From Aquifex aeolicus (GTDB lineage Bacteria; Aquificota; Aquificia; Aquificales; Aquificaceae): a stretch of DNA of 35,248 bases. Positions 23,156 to 30,815 of this stretch are shown here, in pieces. Below the pieces are notes generated by a model that did not search any database, was not told the origin of the DNA, and saw only the letters and a program-made list of their open reading frames with translations. Numbering within the stretch: position 1 is the first letter of the stretch; each line of letters opens with the position of its first letter. The position numbers and the translations under genes were made by a program. Where the stretch lies: positions 1 to 35,248 of the forward strand of contig DRNB01000008.1 of NCBI GenBank assembly GCA_011375045.1. Reading direction: 5' to 3'.

Positions 23156-23739
23156 GGAAGGCGGTGCTTTTCCTTATGTTTGCAGGGAGTGTGTTTGCTC
23201 GGGAGCTTCTCGTGGACGGGAAGCTTCTGACGGGAGTTGAGATAGGACAGAGGAGCGAACCTCTGCCTCTTCTGATAGAGCTTGAGGGGTCAGAGTGCAC
23301 CGTGTATGCGGTTGCGGTTCCCGGGGATGCGAAGAGGGTGTGGATAAGACCCGAGAAGCTCTACTGCGGGAGAGAAACTGCGCAGGTAAGGGGATTCGTA
23401 ACCGACAGCAGCGGTGTTCTCGGTATCAGATGCAGCTCAAGCCCCTGCTTCCTTGAGAAGGGAACTCAGGTGAAGGTCTTTCTGGAAAGGGAAAAAGAAG
23501 CAGGGAATCTGCGTATTACGGAAAGGGAGAAGAATTGTATCTCTGAGGCTTTGGCAAACCTTTATGCGATGAAGACTTACACACCTTACTGGGCGGACGT
23601 GCAGATGAATCTTATGAAGATGCTCGTATCAAGAGGGGCGGATGTGTGCCGGGCTTTTGAAAGCGTAACGGGTATCTCTTTGGAGCAGAAAAGAAGTACG
23701 GCTGATGCAGCGGAGGAGAAAGAGGCTGTGAAGAGGTGA
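23152..23739 (+). CDS. Secreted VirB10/TraB-C-terminus-like protein
   Basis: 195 residues. Signal peptide (MRKAVLFLMFAGSVFA) leads to KLLTGVEIGQRSEPLPLLIEL, then RVWIRPEKLYCGRETAQVRGFVTDSSGVLGIRC. This matches in order the TraB segments VPGILLNGL, NPLPVLIRLTD, AYIRLETLSC, KVEGYVSGEDGLVGLAGR of the same element. It lacks the membrane anchor, coiled coil and proline region of TraB. The C-terminal 60 residues are helical. It could be a soluble accessory of the outer-membrane channel, or a partial duplicate of TraB that has diverged. GTG start, coupled. Confidence 0.6.
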   Translation: MRKAVLFLMFAGSVFARELLVDGKLLTGVEIGQRSEPLPLLIELEGSECTVYAVAVPGDAKRVWIRPEKLYCGRETAQVRGFVTDSSGVLGIRCSSSPCFLEKGTQVKVFLEREKEAGNLRITEREKNCISEALANLYAMKTYTPYWADVQMNLMKMLVSRGADVCRAFESVTGISLEQKRSTADAAEEKEAVKR

Positions 23740-23743
23740 GGTG

Positions 23744-24031
23744 ATGGGAGTTCTGAGCTGGTTTCCTTATGTCCTGGCAGGCTTCATACTTGCGGCCGGT
23801 TCCGGCTGCTTTTTAAATACTGAAGAGGTTTCCTTCTATGTGCCTTATGCGGAAGCTGTTGCGGAAGAACTGCTAAAGCCTGCGAGTATACCCGAGGAAC
23901 AGAAGGAAAGGCTGATCGGGGTGTTATCTCTTTACTTCCCCTTTATACTGACCGTCTGCACGGCGGGCTTTGTTTACACAGCGAGCAAAGCTTACGAAGC
24001 AGTCAAATCAATTGGAGGATTCCGGAGATGA
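23744..24031 (+). CDS. Small two-helix membrane protein B
   Basis: 95 residues from ATG 23744 (GTG 23741 also possible). Helices at WFPYVLAGFILAAGSGCFL and LSLYFPFILTVCTAGFVYTA. It has VPYAEAVAEEL, SIPEE and a C-terminal AVKSIGGFRR, matching the small membrane protein two genes upstream at the same relative positions. Probably an inner-membrane accessory of the transfer apparatus. Overlaps the next gene by four bases. Confidence 0.6.
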   Translation: MGVLSWFPYVLAGFILAAGSGCFLNTEEVSFYVPYAEAVAEELLKPASIPEEQKERLIGVLSLYFPFILTVCTAGFVYTASKAYEAVKSIGGFRR

Positions 24032-24489
24032 AGTTTGTTGAGCTGAAAGAGCTGGCGGACAGGGTGCTCTTTTACGAGCAAGAAATACTGAAGAGCATGG
24101 AAAGTGCTTCCCTTTCAGAGAGGGAGTCCGTCCACCGCAGGTTTCTCGAACAGGAGTGCATGAAAGCGAAGAACAAAATAGAAAGGCTCGTTCCCGACAA
24201 AAGGAAAAGAGAGCTGCTTTATGAGCTGGTAAAGGCGGAAAGACTGGTTCACAGGGTTCTTTACGGAAATAACCTTTCGAAGGCAGACGAGTCAGGAGAA
24301 ACCCTGTCAAGAATAATGTCCCTGCTGATAGAGAACGGCGTAGATGATGAAAGGCTGTATGAGGTTGAAGAGATAGTCCGCGGGGAAGATCCGTGGGAAG
24401 GGCTTAAGAAGCTTATGGTGGAGCTTCACAACATGGCTCGGGAGAAGGTATTTGCAGACACAGGCTCAGGAGGGAAGAGGCTGTGTTAG
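24028..24489 (+). CDS. Helical cytoplasmic protein, hypothetical
   Basis: 153 residues, almost entirely helical and highly charged (ELKELADRVLFYEQEIL; ECMKAKNKIERLVPDKRKRE; LKKLMVELHNMAREKVF). No signal peptide or membrane helix. No family recognised. GGAGGATTCCGGAG precedes the ATG, and it overlaps the next gene by seven bases, so it belongs to the operon. Confidence 0.55.
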   Translation: MKFVELKELADRVLFYEQEILKSMESASLSERESVHRRFLEQECMKAKNKIERLVPDKRKRELLYELVKAERLVHRVLYGNNLSKADESGETLSRIMSLLIENGVDDERLYEVEEIVRGEDPWEGLKKLMVELHNMAREKVFADTGSGGKRLC

Positions 24490-25145
24490 AGCTTGCAGGG
24501 GATGTAGCGAGGAATCCCGAAAGGTATGCGGGAGAGCTGAAAGAGATCCTCGGGAAGGTTGACTCCTTTGATGATACAGAGATAAGGGACTTTGTGGTAG
24601 TGGAGGAGATAAGGCAGACCGAGGATGTGGATATCGGTTCCGTAGTGGGAACCGCTCACCCTGATTATCAGGGGCTTTACTGGTCGGAGATGCTCCTTAA
24701 AGGGAAGAGAATGCACCTTAACCTTCCCCTTCTTGAGAAGAACCCTTCCTACTACCTTGACGGGGAGAGGAAGCTGCCCGTGATGGAGTATCTGGAGCTG
24801 GAGGGGAAGGTTTACGTTTACGGGGACGGAAATCACAGAACCGCAATAGCTAAGGTCTTCTTAGGGCTTTTAGGGAAGGAGAGGTTCGGGAAGGTTTATC
24901 TGAGGAAGTGGACTCCGGATGAGAAAGCTTTAGAGCTTGCGGAAGCCGCAAAGGATAGAGGTGTCAGCTTCTTTGTAAAGAGAGTAAAGCTCTCAAGGGA
25001 GGACGGACCCGGCTGGCAGGTGGAGCACTATGACCTTCGCTTTTTGACGGAGAAAGGGGAGATGGGCGCAGGTGAGTTCGAGAGGTATCTGAAGGAGAAG
25101 GGAGGTTTTCTGACGAAGATCTTTGCTTTCCTGGGAGGCAGCTGA
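24483..25145 (+). CDS. Protein with ParB/sulfiredoxin-like motif
   Basis: 220 residues. The centre, MEYLELEGKVYVYGDGNHRT (GDGNHR at 114-119), resembles the DGxHRxxA motif of the ParB/Srx nuclease-like fold, used for nucleotide binding in ParB proteins. The N-terminal region (TEDVDIGSVVGTAHPDYQGL) and C-terminal part have no clear family match. No signal peptide. If related to ParB it may bind DNA or a nucleotide, but a role in transfer is only inferred from being inside the operon. GTG start overlapping the previous gene. Confidence 0.5.
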   Translation: MLELAGDVARNPERYAGELKEILGKVDSFDDTEIRDFVVVEEIRQTEDVDIGSVVGTAHPDYQGLYWSEMLLKGKRMHLNLPLLEKNPSYYLDGERKLPVMEYLELEGKVYVYGDGNHRTAIAKVFLGLLGKERFGKVYLRKWTPDEKALELAEAAKDRGVSFFVKRVKLSREDGPGWQVEHYDLRFLTEKGEMGAGEFERYLKEKGGFLTKIFAFLGGS

Positions 25146-25146
25146 G

Positions 25147-25590
25147 GTGCTGGGTTTCGGGTTTGACATTCCTGCGGGGGATCTGGGGTATCAGATGAGG
25201 GTGGAGGTTCACGTGATAGGGGAGGTGAGATACACGTTCCTCACTCCTCAGCTCAAGCCTCCTCCGATAGTGATAAGGAGGATAGAGAAACCGCAGGTGG
25301 TTGAGGTTTACTTTGACTTTGACTCCGCAGAGCTGAAGGAGAGTGAAAAGAGGAAGCTTCTTCAGGTAAAGGGAAAGGTGAAGGTGGAGGGATACGCCTC
25401 TCCCGAAGGGAGCAGTGAATACAACCTGAAGCTCTCTGAAAGGAGGGCGAGGAACGTGGCAGAGTTTCTGAAGAAGAGAGGAGCCGAGGTTCTTGAGATA
25501 AAGGGGCTGGGGGAGAAGAGCTGTTCTCTTCCTCCCGAGAAGTGGTCTCTGTGCAGAAAGTCGGTTGTAAAACCTTCTGGAGGGAGATGA
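25147..25590 (+). CDS. OmpA-like domain protein without signal peptide
   Basis: 147 residues from GTG 25147 (GGAGGCAGCTGA upstream). The C-terminal ~95 residues are an OmpA peptidoglycan-binding domain: VYFDFDSAELKESEKRKL, VKVEGYASPEGSSEYNLKLS and RRARNVAEFLKKRG. This domain normally binds peptidoglycan in the periplasm, yet I find no signal peptide or membrane helix at either this start or an upstream in-frame ATG (25123). Either an upstream start was missed or it is exported by another route. Confidence 0.75.
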   Translation: MLGFGFDIPAGDLGYQMRVEVHVIGEVRYTFLTPQLKPPPIVIRRIEKPQVVEVYFDFDSAELKESEKRKLLQVKGKVKVEGYASPEGSSEYNLKLSERRARNVAEFLKKRGAEVLEIKGLGEKSCSLPPEKWSLCRKSVVKPSGGR

Positions 25591-25591
25591 G

Positions 25592-26092
25592 ATGAGAAAG
25601 GTTCTGCTGATGGGTCTGGCGGCAGGGTTTATTCTCTGGGGCTGTGGTGGCGGTGGGGGAGGAGATGGCGGAGATGGCAGCGGTGATGCTTCCACGGTTC
25701 CTTCCTACGGCATAAAGATAAGCTCCTTCACCGCTGATCCTGACACCGTGAGCCTCGGGCAGAGCTTTATTTTGTCCGCAGGCTACAGCTTCAGCTCGGC
25801 GAACGGAACCGTTTACTGGGAGATAAAGATCAGCGATCAGAGCGGATCCGTGGATGTCCAGATAGCACGCTTTTACTGCGGTGGAGCTTACGGGTGTCCC
25901 ACGAGCTTTTCCGTAACCTGCGACTGGTTTACCAATCAATACGGTCAGTGGCTTACCTGCACGAATCCTTCCGGGGACAGTCTGACGATCCAGCCCTACT
26001 CGGGCAGCTACACGGTAACCCTGAAGGGGTGCGTGTGGGCGGTTACCAGACAGCTCTGTGATGCGGCCGCTGCATCCGTAACGCTTCAGTAG
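25592..26092 (+). CDS. Surface lipoprotein, beta-sandwich-like
   Basis: 166 residues. Lipobox LWGC followed by a glycine/aspartate-rich linker and a beta-rich body (ISSFTADPDTVSLGQSFIL, GTVYWEIKISD, SGSYTVTLKGC) resembling a bacterial Ig-like or cadherin-like repeat, with several cysteines (FYCGGAYGCPTSF, VTCDWF). No specific family. It starts one base after the OmpA-like stop. Probably displayed on the cell surface of the donor, but receptor binding is a guess. Confidence 0.6.
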   Translation: MRKVLLMGLAAGFILWGCGGGGGGDGGDGSGDASTVPSYGIKISSFTADPDTVSLGQSFILSAGYSFSSANGTVYWEIKISDQSGSVDVQIARFYCGGAYGCPTSFSVTCDWFTNQYGQWLTCTNPSGDSLTIQPYSGSYTVTLKGCVWAVTRQLCDAAAASVTLQ

Positions 26093-26096
26093 AGCC

Positions 26097-26567
26097 GTGA
26101 GGGTGGTTAAGTTTCTGGTTCTGACAGCTCTGGCGGGATACGGGATGGGATCTCTGGTGGGCTGGGGGCTTTCGGAGAGGGAGGTGAGGATGGCGATGTG
26201 TGCGTATTATTCGGAGTGGGAGTTCTGCAGGGAGGTGAAGAAGGAAGAAAGGCTCAGGGATCTTGCCCTATCAGGACTTTCGAGGAAGGTTCACGAGCTT
26301 GAGATGAAGCTGAGGGAGAGGGAGGAGAAAAGGGAGAATCTCTGCGTGAAGGCTTACAGGCTCAACATACGTCTTTATCCTCTGGATGGGAAGGTGATAG
26401 GGGTTTACAGGAAGGGGGCGAGGGTGGAGGTTCTGGACAGGATAGGGGGGTGGGTGAGGACTGAGGAAGGCTGGGTCAGTGAGAAGTGGCTGGAGAGGTG
26501 TTCTGAAGCTGCTGAAGCTGGAGGTGTGTCTGCCGGCAGTGGTAATTCCGATGTATTGAGGAAATGA
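26097..26567 (+). CDS. Membrane-anchored SH3-domain protein
   Basis: 156 residues. An N-terminal helix (FLVLTALAGYGMGSLVGWGL) is followed by a charged helical stretch (about 50-80) and a bacterial SH3 type-3 domain: LCVKAYRLNIRLYPLDGKVI, VYRKGARVEVLDRIGGWVRT and GWVSEKWL. Such domains often bind peptidoglycan or peptides. GTG start. The next gene overlaps by four bases. Context suggests a role in anchoring the apparatus to the cell wall. Confidence 0.78.
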   Translation: MRVVKFLVLTALAGYGMGSLVGWGLSEREVRMAMCAYYSEWEFCREVKKEERLRDLALSGLSRKVHELEMKLREREEKRENLCVKAYRLNIRLYPLDGKVIGVYRKGARVEVLDRIGGWVRTEEGWVSEKWLERCSEAAEAGGVSAGSGNSDVLRK

Positions 26568-27166
26568 GGGAACTGATGGCAGCTCTTCTGGCAGGCTTTG
26601 CTTTCGGCATGGAGGTTCAGGAGAAGAAGGTGCTTGAGGAGCTGGAGAAGCTGAAGGGGAGGGGGATGCTGAGTGAGGAAATGATGAAGAGGATAGAGGA
26701 GTATAAGGACTTCGGGAGGCGGGCGAAGGAAGAGGCTCTCAGGAAGGCGAAGGAGTGGGAGATAAGGAGGGAGGACGGGAGGGTAGTGGTGGAGAGGAGG
26801 AAGGAGGAGGAAAAGAGGAAGACCCTTCCCACCGTTTACATCTTTATATCCTCTTCCGTTCCTCTTGAGATCTGGTGGAGGTATGCCCACTACCTTCTGG
26901 AGAGGAACATCCCTGGAGTTTTCGTTCTCAGAGGCTGCATAGGGGGATGCAGGTATATACGGCCCACCCTTGAGTTCGTTCAGAGGTTTCTTACCGAGGA
27001 GGGGAGGAACGAGGAGGGTCTTCCGGTGGAGGTGCAGATAGATCCTTTGAAGTTCAGGGACTATGGTGTAAAGGTTGTTCCCTGCGTGGCTCTTGAGGGG
27101 AAGGAGAAGCTTTCCTGCGGAGACTGGAGCCTGGAATACCACCTGAAGGAGCTCGGAGCGTGGTGA
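26564..27166 (+). CDS. trbC: Pilus assembly protein TrbC
   Basis: 200 residues. Short signal-like start, a long charged coiled coil (about 18-90), then the TrbC domain: TVYIFISSSVPLEIWWRYA, VFVLRGCIGGCRY, VEVQIDPLKFRDYGVKVVPC and CGDWSLEYHL. TrbC is a thioredoxin-fold-like periplasmic protein acting with TraW and TraU in pilus assembly. In F it lies between traU and traN; here it is moved to the end of the operon, next to the cyclic-di-GMP genes. ATG overlaps the previous stop. Confidence 0.85.
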   Translation: MRELMAALLAGFAFGMEVQEKKVLEELEKLKGRGMLSEEMMKRIEEYKDFGRRAKEEALRKAKEWEIRREDGRVVVERRKEEEKRKTLPTVYIFISSSVPLEIWWRYAHYLLERNIPGVFVLRGCIGGCRYIRPTLEFVQRFLTEEGRNEEGLPVEVQIDPLKFRDYGVKVVPCVALEGKEKLSCGDWSLEYHLKELGAW

Positions 27167-27816
27167 AGGTAGAGGGCATCTACAGGGACAGGGAGAAGAT
27201 AGGCCAGGAGGTTCTCACGGACGAAAAAAGGTTTGAGGTCTTCATGAAGAACGGGAACAAGGAAAGGTTCTTTCGGAGCATAGATGAAGGCATAGACTTT
27301 TCGCTTTTCATTCACCACGTAAACTGGGCAAAAAGAAGCAGGATGAGGGGATACTTTTTCATTAACCTCAAGCCTTCCACCCTGGTGAAGTATTCAAGGG
27401 AGATAGTTCACGTGCTGGACAGAAAGATAGTGGTGGAGATAAGGGAGGACTTTCTGACGGACGAGGAGGTGGAGATCATAAAGAGGCTGAGGGAGGACTT
27501 TCCTTTTCTGCTTTCCATAGACGATATGGGGAAGGGAGCCTCAAATCTTGACCGTGTAAGGGAACTTCTTCCGAACTTCATAAAGCTCGACATCAAGATA
27601 ATCGGGAGCGTTTCCCAGCTCACCTTCTTCGTGAGCTTCTTGAGGGAGTTTGCTCCCCGGTCGATCCTCATAGCGGAGAAGGTGGAGACGGAGAAGGACT
27701 ACAGGATGATAAGGGGGGTGGGGATAAAGCTGTGGCAGGGATGGTATGAGAGGCAGCTCAGGAGTGCGGAGAAGGATGAAAAAGAAGGTGTTTGCTCTTG
27801 TGGACGTGGGGAATGA
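27160..27816 (+). CDS. EAL-domain cyclic-di-GMP phosphodiesterase
   Basis: 218 residues, a free-standing EAL domain without sensor or membrane part. Expected catalytic residues are all present: E17 in GQEVL (the EAL position, here EVL), N69 in FINLKP, E93/E96 in VVEIRED, D121-D122 in SIDDMGKG, K142 in FIKLDI, E173/E176 in AEKVE and Q193 in WQGWY. The enzyme should hydrolyse cyclic-di-GMP to pGpG. GTG start overlapping the trbC stop; the 3' end overlaps the GGDEF gene by 41 bases, so the two are a coupled pair. Confidence 0.88.
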   Translation: MVKVEGIYRDREKIGQEVLTDEKRFEVFMKNGNKERFFRSIDEGIDFSLFIHHVNWAKRSRMRGYFFINLKPSTLVKYSREIVHVLDRKIVVEIREDFLTDEEVEIIKRLREDFPFLLSIDDMGKGASNLDRVRELLPNFIKLDIKIIGSVSQLTFFVSFLREFAPRSILIAEKVETEKDYRMIRGVGIKLWQGWYERQLRSAEKDEKEGVCSCGRGE

Positions 27817-28330
27817 TCTTCCGCAAAAGTGCAGGGAAGTGGTAGAGAAGCTGGTGGAAACCTGTTTGCTGGATCCGTGTCTCAGAATTCCGAACAGGCT
27901 TTACTGGGAAATTCTGGGCAGAAGGGAACTGGAAATAGGCAGGAGGCTTGAATCTCCGCTTTCACTCCTTTTTGTAGATGTTGATGGACTCAAAAAGATA
28001 AACGACACTTACGGGCACCGTGCGGGGGATGTATATCTCAGGAAGGTAGTAGACATCTTAAAATCCTTTACAAGGTCTTCGGATCTCGTAATCCGCTGGG
28101 GAGGAGATGAGTTTGTGGTTCTGCTTCATACGGATGAAAGGGGAGCCGGGATTGTCAGGGACAGGATATACAGGGTTATGGAAAGCAGCTGGATTGAGAT
28201 AGGGACGGAGAAGGTAAGGCCTTCTGTGAGTATAGGTATTGCGGAAATCAGGGGTTCTTTCTCCGAGGCTCTTGCTCTTGCGGACAGCAGGATGTATGAG
28301 GAGAAAAAGCTACGTAAGCTCAACACGTAG
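27776..28330 (+). CDS. GGDEF-domain diguanylate cyclase
   Basis: 184 residues from ATG 27776 (GGAGTGCGGAGAAGG upstream). Essentially a bare GGDEF domain: LFVDVDGLKKINDTYGHRAGD, then RSSDLVIRWGGDEF. The active-site GGDEF (109-113) is intact and the inhibitory I-site RxxD (100-103) is at the standard spacing, so the enzyme should make cyclic-di-GMP with product feedback. There is no sensor domain, so control is probably by expression. The last 21 bases overlap the end of the convergent coupling-protein gene, within a shared terminator hairpin. Confidence 0.92.
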   Translation: MKKKVFALVDVGNDLPQKCREVVEKLVETCLLDPCLRIPNRLYWEILGRRELEIGRRLESPLSLLFVDVDGLKKINDTYGHRAGDVYLRKVVDILKSFTRSSDLVIRWGGDEFVVLLHTDERGAGIVRDRIYRVMESSWIEIGTEKVRPSVSIGIAEIRGSFSEALALADSRMYEEKKLRKLNT

Positions 28331-28334
28331 CTTT
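28306..28334. terminator. Bidirectional terminator inside overlapping gene ends
   Basis: AAAGCTACGT (28306-28315) and ACGTAGCTTT (28325-28334) form a perfect 10-bp stem with a 9-base loop. The minus-strand transcript has TTTTT after it; the plus-strand transcript only TTT. It includes both stop codons (GGDEF gene and coupling protein gene). Confidence 0.75.
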
Positions 28335-30622
28335 GCATAGGGAGATCTGAGCTTTTCCGCTGCAGTTTTGGGATCCGCACAGGGAATTCTGAGGAAGACA
28401 AATTCCCCTTCGATTTTCTTTCCGTTCAGAAGCCTTCCCTCCACAAACTGACCCCCGAGAGCGGTTTCTATCTTTTCATCTTCAACCCCTTCCACCCCTG
28501 CGCTTTTCAGTATTTCCCGGAGATAGTTCTTCTCCACGTAGATGTAATTGTCGTAAAAAACAGCGTTCCTGCTTCTGTTTACCTCGCTTCTTATCCTGCT
28601 CATTACAAAATCCGCCTTTATCTCCACACCTCCTTCCTCCTGCTTTAACAGTGTTCTTTCCTCCTCCCTTGCCTTTTGATCCGCAGACCTTACTATTTTT
28701 GCGGGTTCCGAGGATGTTTCTTTCTCGTGATGCTCACAGGCTGCTTTTATTATCTCACCGCTTATACCCAGCTTGATAAGCACTTCCCTGGTCTTAACGA
28801 TGTGATCTTCTTTCGTATAGTTTCTCTTGGTAACCACAGCCTTTCCGAAATCATGAACAAGAGCTGAAAGAACTGCTACCTCCTTCTGTTCCTGGGTCAG
28901 ATCCTCCCTGCTGCTCACTTCCTCGTAAGCCTTGAAGGCAGTTCTCAGGGAATGATCAAGGAGGCTTACTCTGGAAAGGATGCTTTTGCTCTTGACGGTG
29001 CTTGCTATGTTTTTAAGCCCCTGAACAAAATCAAGGAGCTTAAGATAATCTTCTCTGTAAATTTTGATAAAGTCTCTGGTTTTCCGGTAAAACTCCTCGA
29101 CACCGGGATCTTCAAAAACATAGTGCTTTCCCACCTTCCAGTTTTCTTTAAGATCATGCATGAGAACAACAAGTATCTCCTCCTCACCTCTCACGTCGAG
29201 GTAATTGGAGGAAAGATCCTTCATGTTAACCACAACATCAGCCTTTACCTTCGCAGGTTCGTCCGTCCAGACCACTTTTACCCTGAGCCTGTCCTTGTGA
29301 AGGGGGGTGTAGAAGTAATAGACTGTTCCGTCCAGAAAAGCATACCCGTATCCCTCTTTGAGGGACTGAAGATCAAACTGATCTATAAGTCTATCCCTCT
29401 GATAGGTAATGGATATGGAATTCTTGTGCACTATTGCTCTCGGACGCTCTATTTCAGGAGAAAGTCTTGCCACATACTCTCCGTCCTCCCTTGAGTTCAT
29501 TCTGAGAAAAATTCTCAGATCACAGGAGTTCATTATATCCTCCACCACCTCTCTCCCCTTTTCCCTAAAAGCGGACGCAAGTCCCGAAGGCGACTGTGTA
29601 AGCATGAACATGGAAACGTTCCTTTCCCTTACAAGCCTGACAGCCTTGTTTATCTCGTGGAAGGCAACTTCCGTCAGCTCATCTACGTTTATACGAAGCT
29701 GGGGTTGAATGGTTTTGAGTTCTCCGCTCTTTTTACCGACGTAGATGAGAAGCCACGCCAGCAGAAGCCTTGCCACATCGTAAGCGGTCTGCTTCATAGC
29801 TTCCGCATTCAGGAAAGCGAAAAACCGGAGCTCTCCCCTTTCGAGTCTTTCTTCAAGAAGATTCTTCTTGAGCCTCACATCAAGGATTCTTCCCGCTTCT
29901 CCTGTAATCAGACGGGTCAGATATGTTCTCAGGGAAGCGTTTACCCTCGGGAAGAACTGGGGATCGTAGGAAGTGAGTTTATCAAGGGTTTTGATGGCTT
30001 CATCCCTGTATTCACTGTTCACATCCGTATCGGATATGACCTTTCTCTGGAGCTCTTCTATTCCTTCCACGGTAATATAGCTGTAAATATCCGAAAACGT
30101 TATCTGCTCCATACCTTTAGCCTTAAGACCCAGAGAAGTTACAAGGGTGATCTCATAGGAAATCTGCCACCAGAAGGGTTCCTTACTTTCGGGAACACCT
30201 GAAGCCACAACAAAGGCTATCTGATGGGGGGTAAGACCCTGAAGGGGATTAAACTTGAAGGAAACCTCGGGATAGGGAAGAGCAAGTATTATGGGTCCCT
30301 TTTCCCTGTCGTAAAGCACTCCCCTTCTGTAACAGGCCTTCAAAAAGGCTTCGAGCCACGAAACCGAACCTTTCGGATCTATGTTAAAGGACTGGTATCC
30401 GGTCATTATGTCTTCATAAGTCTTTCTCGCTACAAGCTCTGACTTCCCGGATCCCGCAGCTCCGAACACTATTCCCTGATTCTGAGGCTTTTCCCAGTAA
30501 ATCCTTCCCATATCCCCTGACATGAGGTCCTTCCCGAACCCCACGTAAACCCATCCGTTTCTGGAATCTACCCTGAAGGGCCTGGTAAGCCTTTTCCTGA
30601 TTTCCTGAAGTAAACCTGCCAT
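28310..30622 (-). CDS. Coupling ATPase fused to an HD domain (TraD/VirD4-HD)
   Basis: 770 residues. The N-terminal ~500 residues are a VirD4/TraD-type ATPase: Walker A GAAGSGKSEL (54-61), the following FNIDPKGS, Walker B INVDEL and a later MLTQSPSGLASAF. No transmembrane segments precede it, unlike F TraD. The C-terminal part has an HD-type set: H557 in LLDHSLRT, H590-D591 in LVHDFGK, H607 in EDHIVK, H631-H632 in CEHHEK and D648 in SADQK. After it comes a basic helical region. The HD part could be a phosphohydrolase or, as in MOB-H relaxases, a DNA-nicking module; this cannot be decided here. RBS is weak (AAGGT). Confidence 0.85.
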   Translation of the reverse strand: MAGLLQEIRKRLTRPFRVDSRNGWVYVGFGKDLMSGDMGRIYWEKPQNQGIVFGAAGSGKSELVARKTYEDIMTGYQSFNIDPKGSVSWLEAFLKACYRRGVLYDREKGPIILALPYPEVSFKFNPLQGLTPHQIAFVVASGVPESKEPFWWQISYEITLVTSLGLKAKGMEQITFSDIYSYITVEGIEELQRKVISDTDVNSEYRDEAIKTLDKLTSYDPQFFPRVNASLRTYLTRLITGEAGRILDVRLKKNLLEERLERGELRFFAFLNAEAMKQTAYDVARLLLAWLLIYVGKKSGELKTIQPQLRINVDELTEVAFHEINKAVRLVRERNVSMFMLTQSPSGLASAFREKGREVVEDIMNSCDLRIFLRMNSREDGEYVARLSPEIERPRAIVHKNSISITYQRDRLIDQFDLQSLKEGYGYAFLDGTVYYFYTPLHKDRLRVKVVWTDEPAKVKADVVVNMKDLSSNYLDVRGEEEILVVLMHDLKENWKVGKHYVFEDPGVEEFYRKTRDFIKIYREDYLKLLDFVQGLKNIASTVKSKSILSRVSLLDHSLRTAFKAYEEVSSREDLTQEQKEVAVLSALVHDFGKAVVTKRNYTKEDHIVKTREVLIKLGISGEIIKAACEHHEKETSSEPAKIVRSADQKAREEERTLLKQEEGGVEIKADFVMSRIRSEVNRSRNAVFYDNYIYVEKNYLREILKSAGVEGVEDEKIETALGGQFVEGRLLNGKKIEGEFVFLRIPCADPKTAAEKLRSPYAKLRVELT

Positions 30623-30738
30623 ACCTTAATTTTCACAATACATCCCCCTCCTGTCAAGTCCTTCTCTCAAGCTTTAGAGACATTTCCGAAAAACTGGCGA
30701 AGAACAGCGGGGAAAAACAAGGGAAGAAAAAAGAAAAA

Positions 30739-30761
30739 GCAAGAATTTTTTAATATGTCAG
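30739..30761 (-). promoter_or_regulatory. Promoter-like motif of the coupling gene
   Basis: On the minus strand CTGACATATTAAAAAATTCTTGC, close to the shared promoter motif of the element, but the expected -10 (TTTTTC) is poor. It lies about 110 bp upstream of the coupling-protein ATG in a 193-bp region with no gene. It could be a weaker promoter or only the operator part. Confidence 0.45.
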
Positions 30762-30815
30762 AAAACTACCCCGCTTCCCGAAGCACTTGAAGTTTAAGGA
30801 TTTAGGGAGATTCAA

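Larger units (their letters stand above)
1..30815. mobile_element. F-type integrative conjugative element (right portion)
   Basis: This span carries homologues of almost every F-type transfer component (TraF, H, A, L, E, K, B, V, C, TrbI, W, U, N, TrbC), a coupling ATPase and accessory genes. It ends next to the 3' end of a tRNA-Val gene, beyond which housekeeping genes begin. That arrangement is the usual one for an integrative conjugative element inserted at a tRNA. The left boundary, integrase and a stand-alone relaxase are not in the window. The right boundary is inferred from the tRNA position; no second att copy can be seen. An integrated plasmid is the main alternative. Confidence 0.85.
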
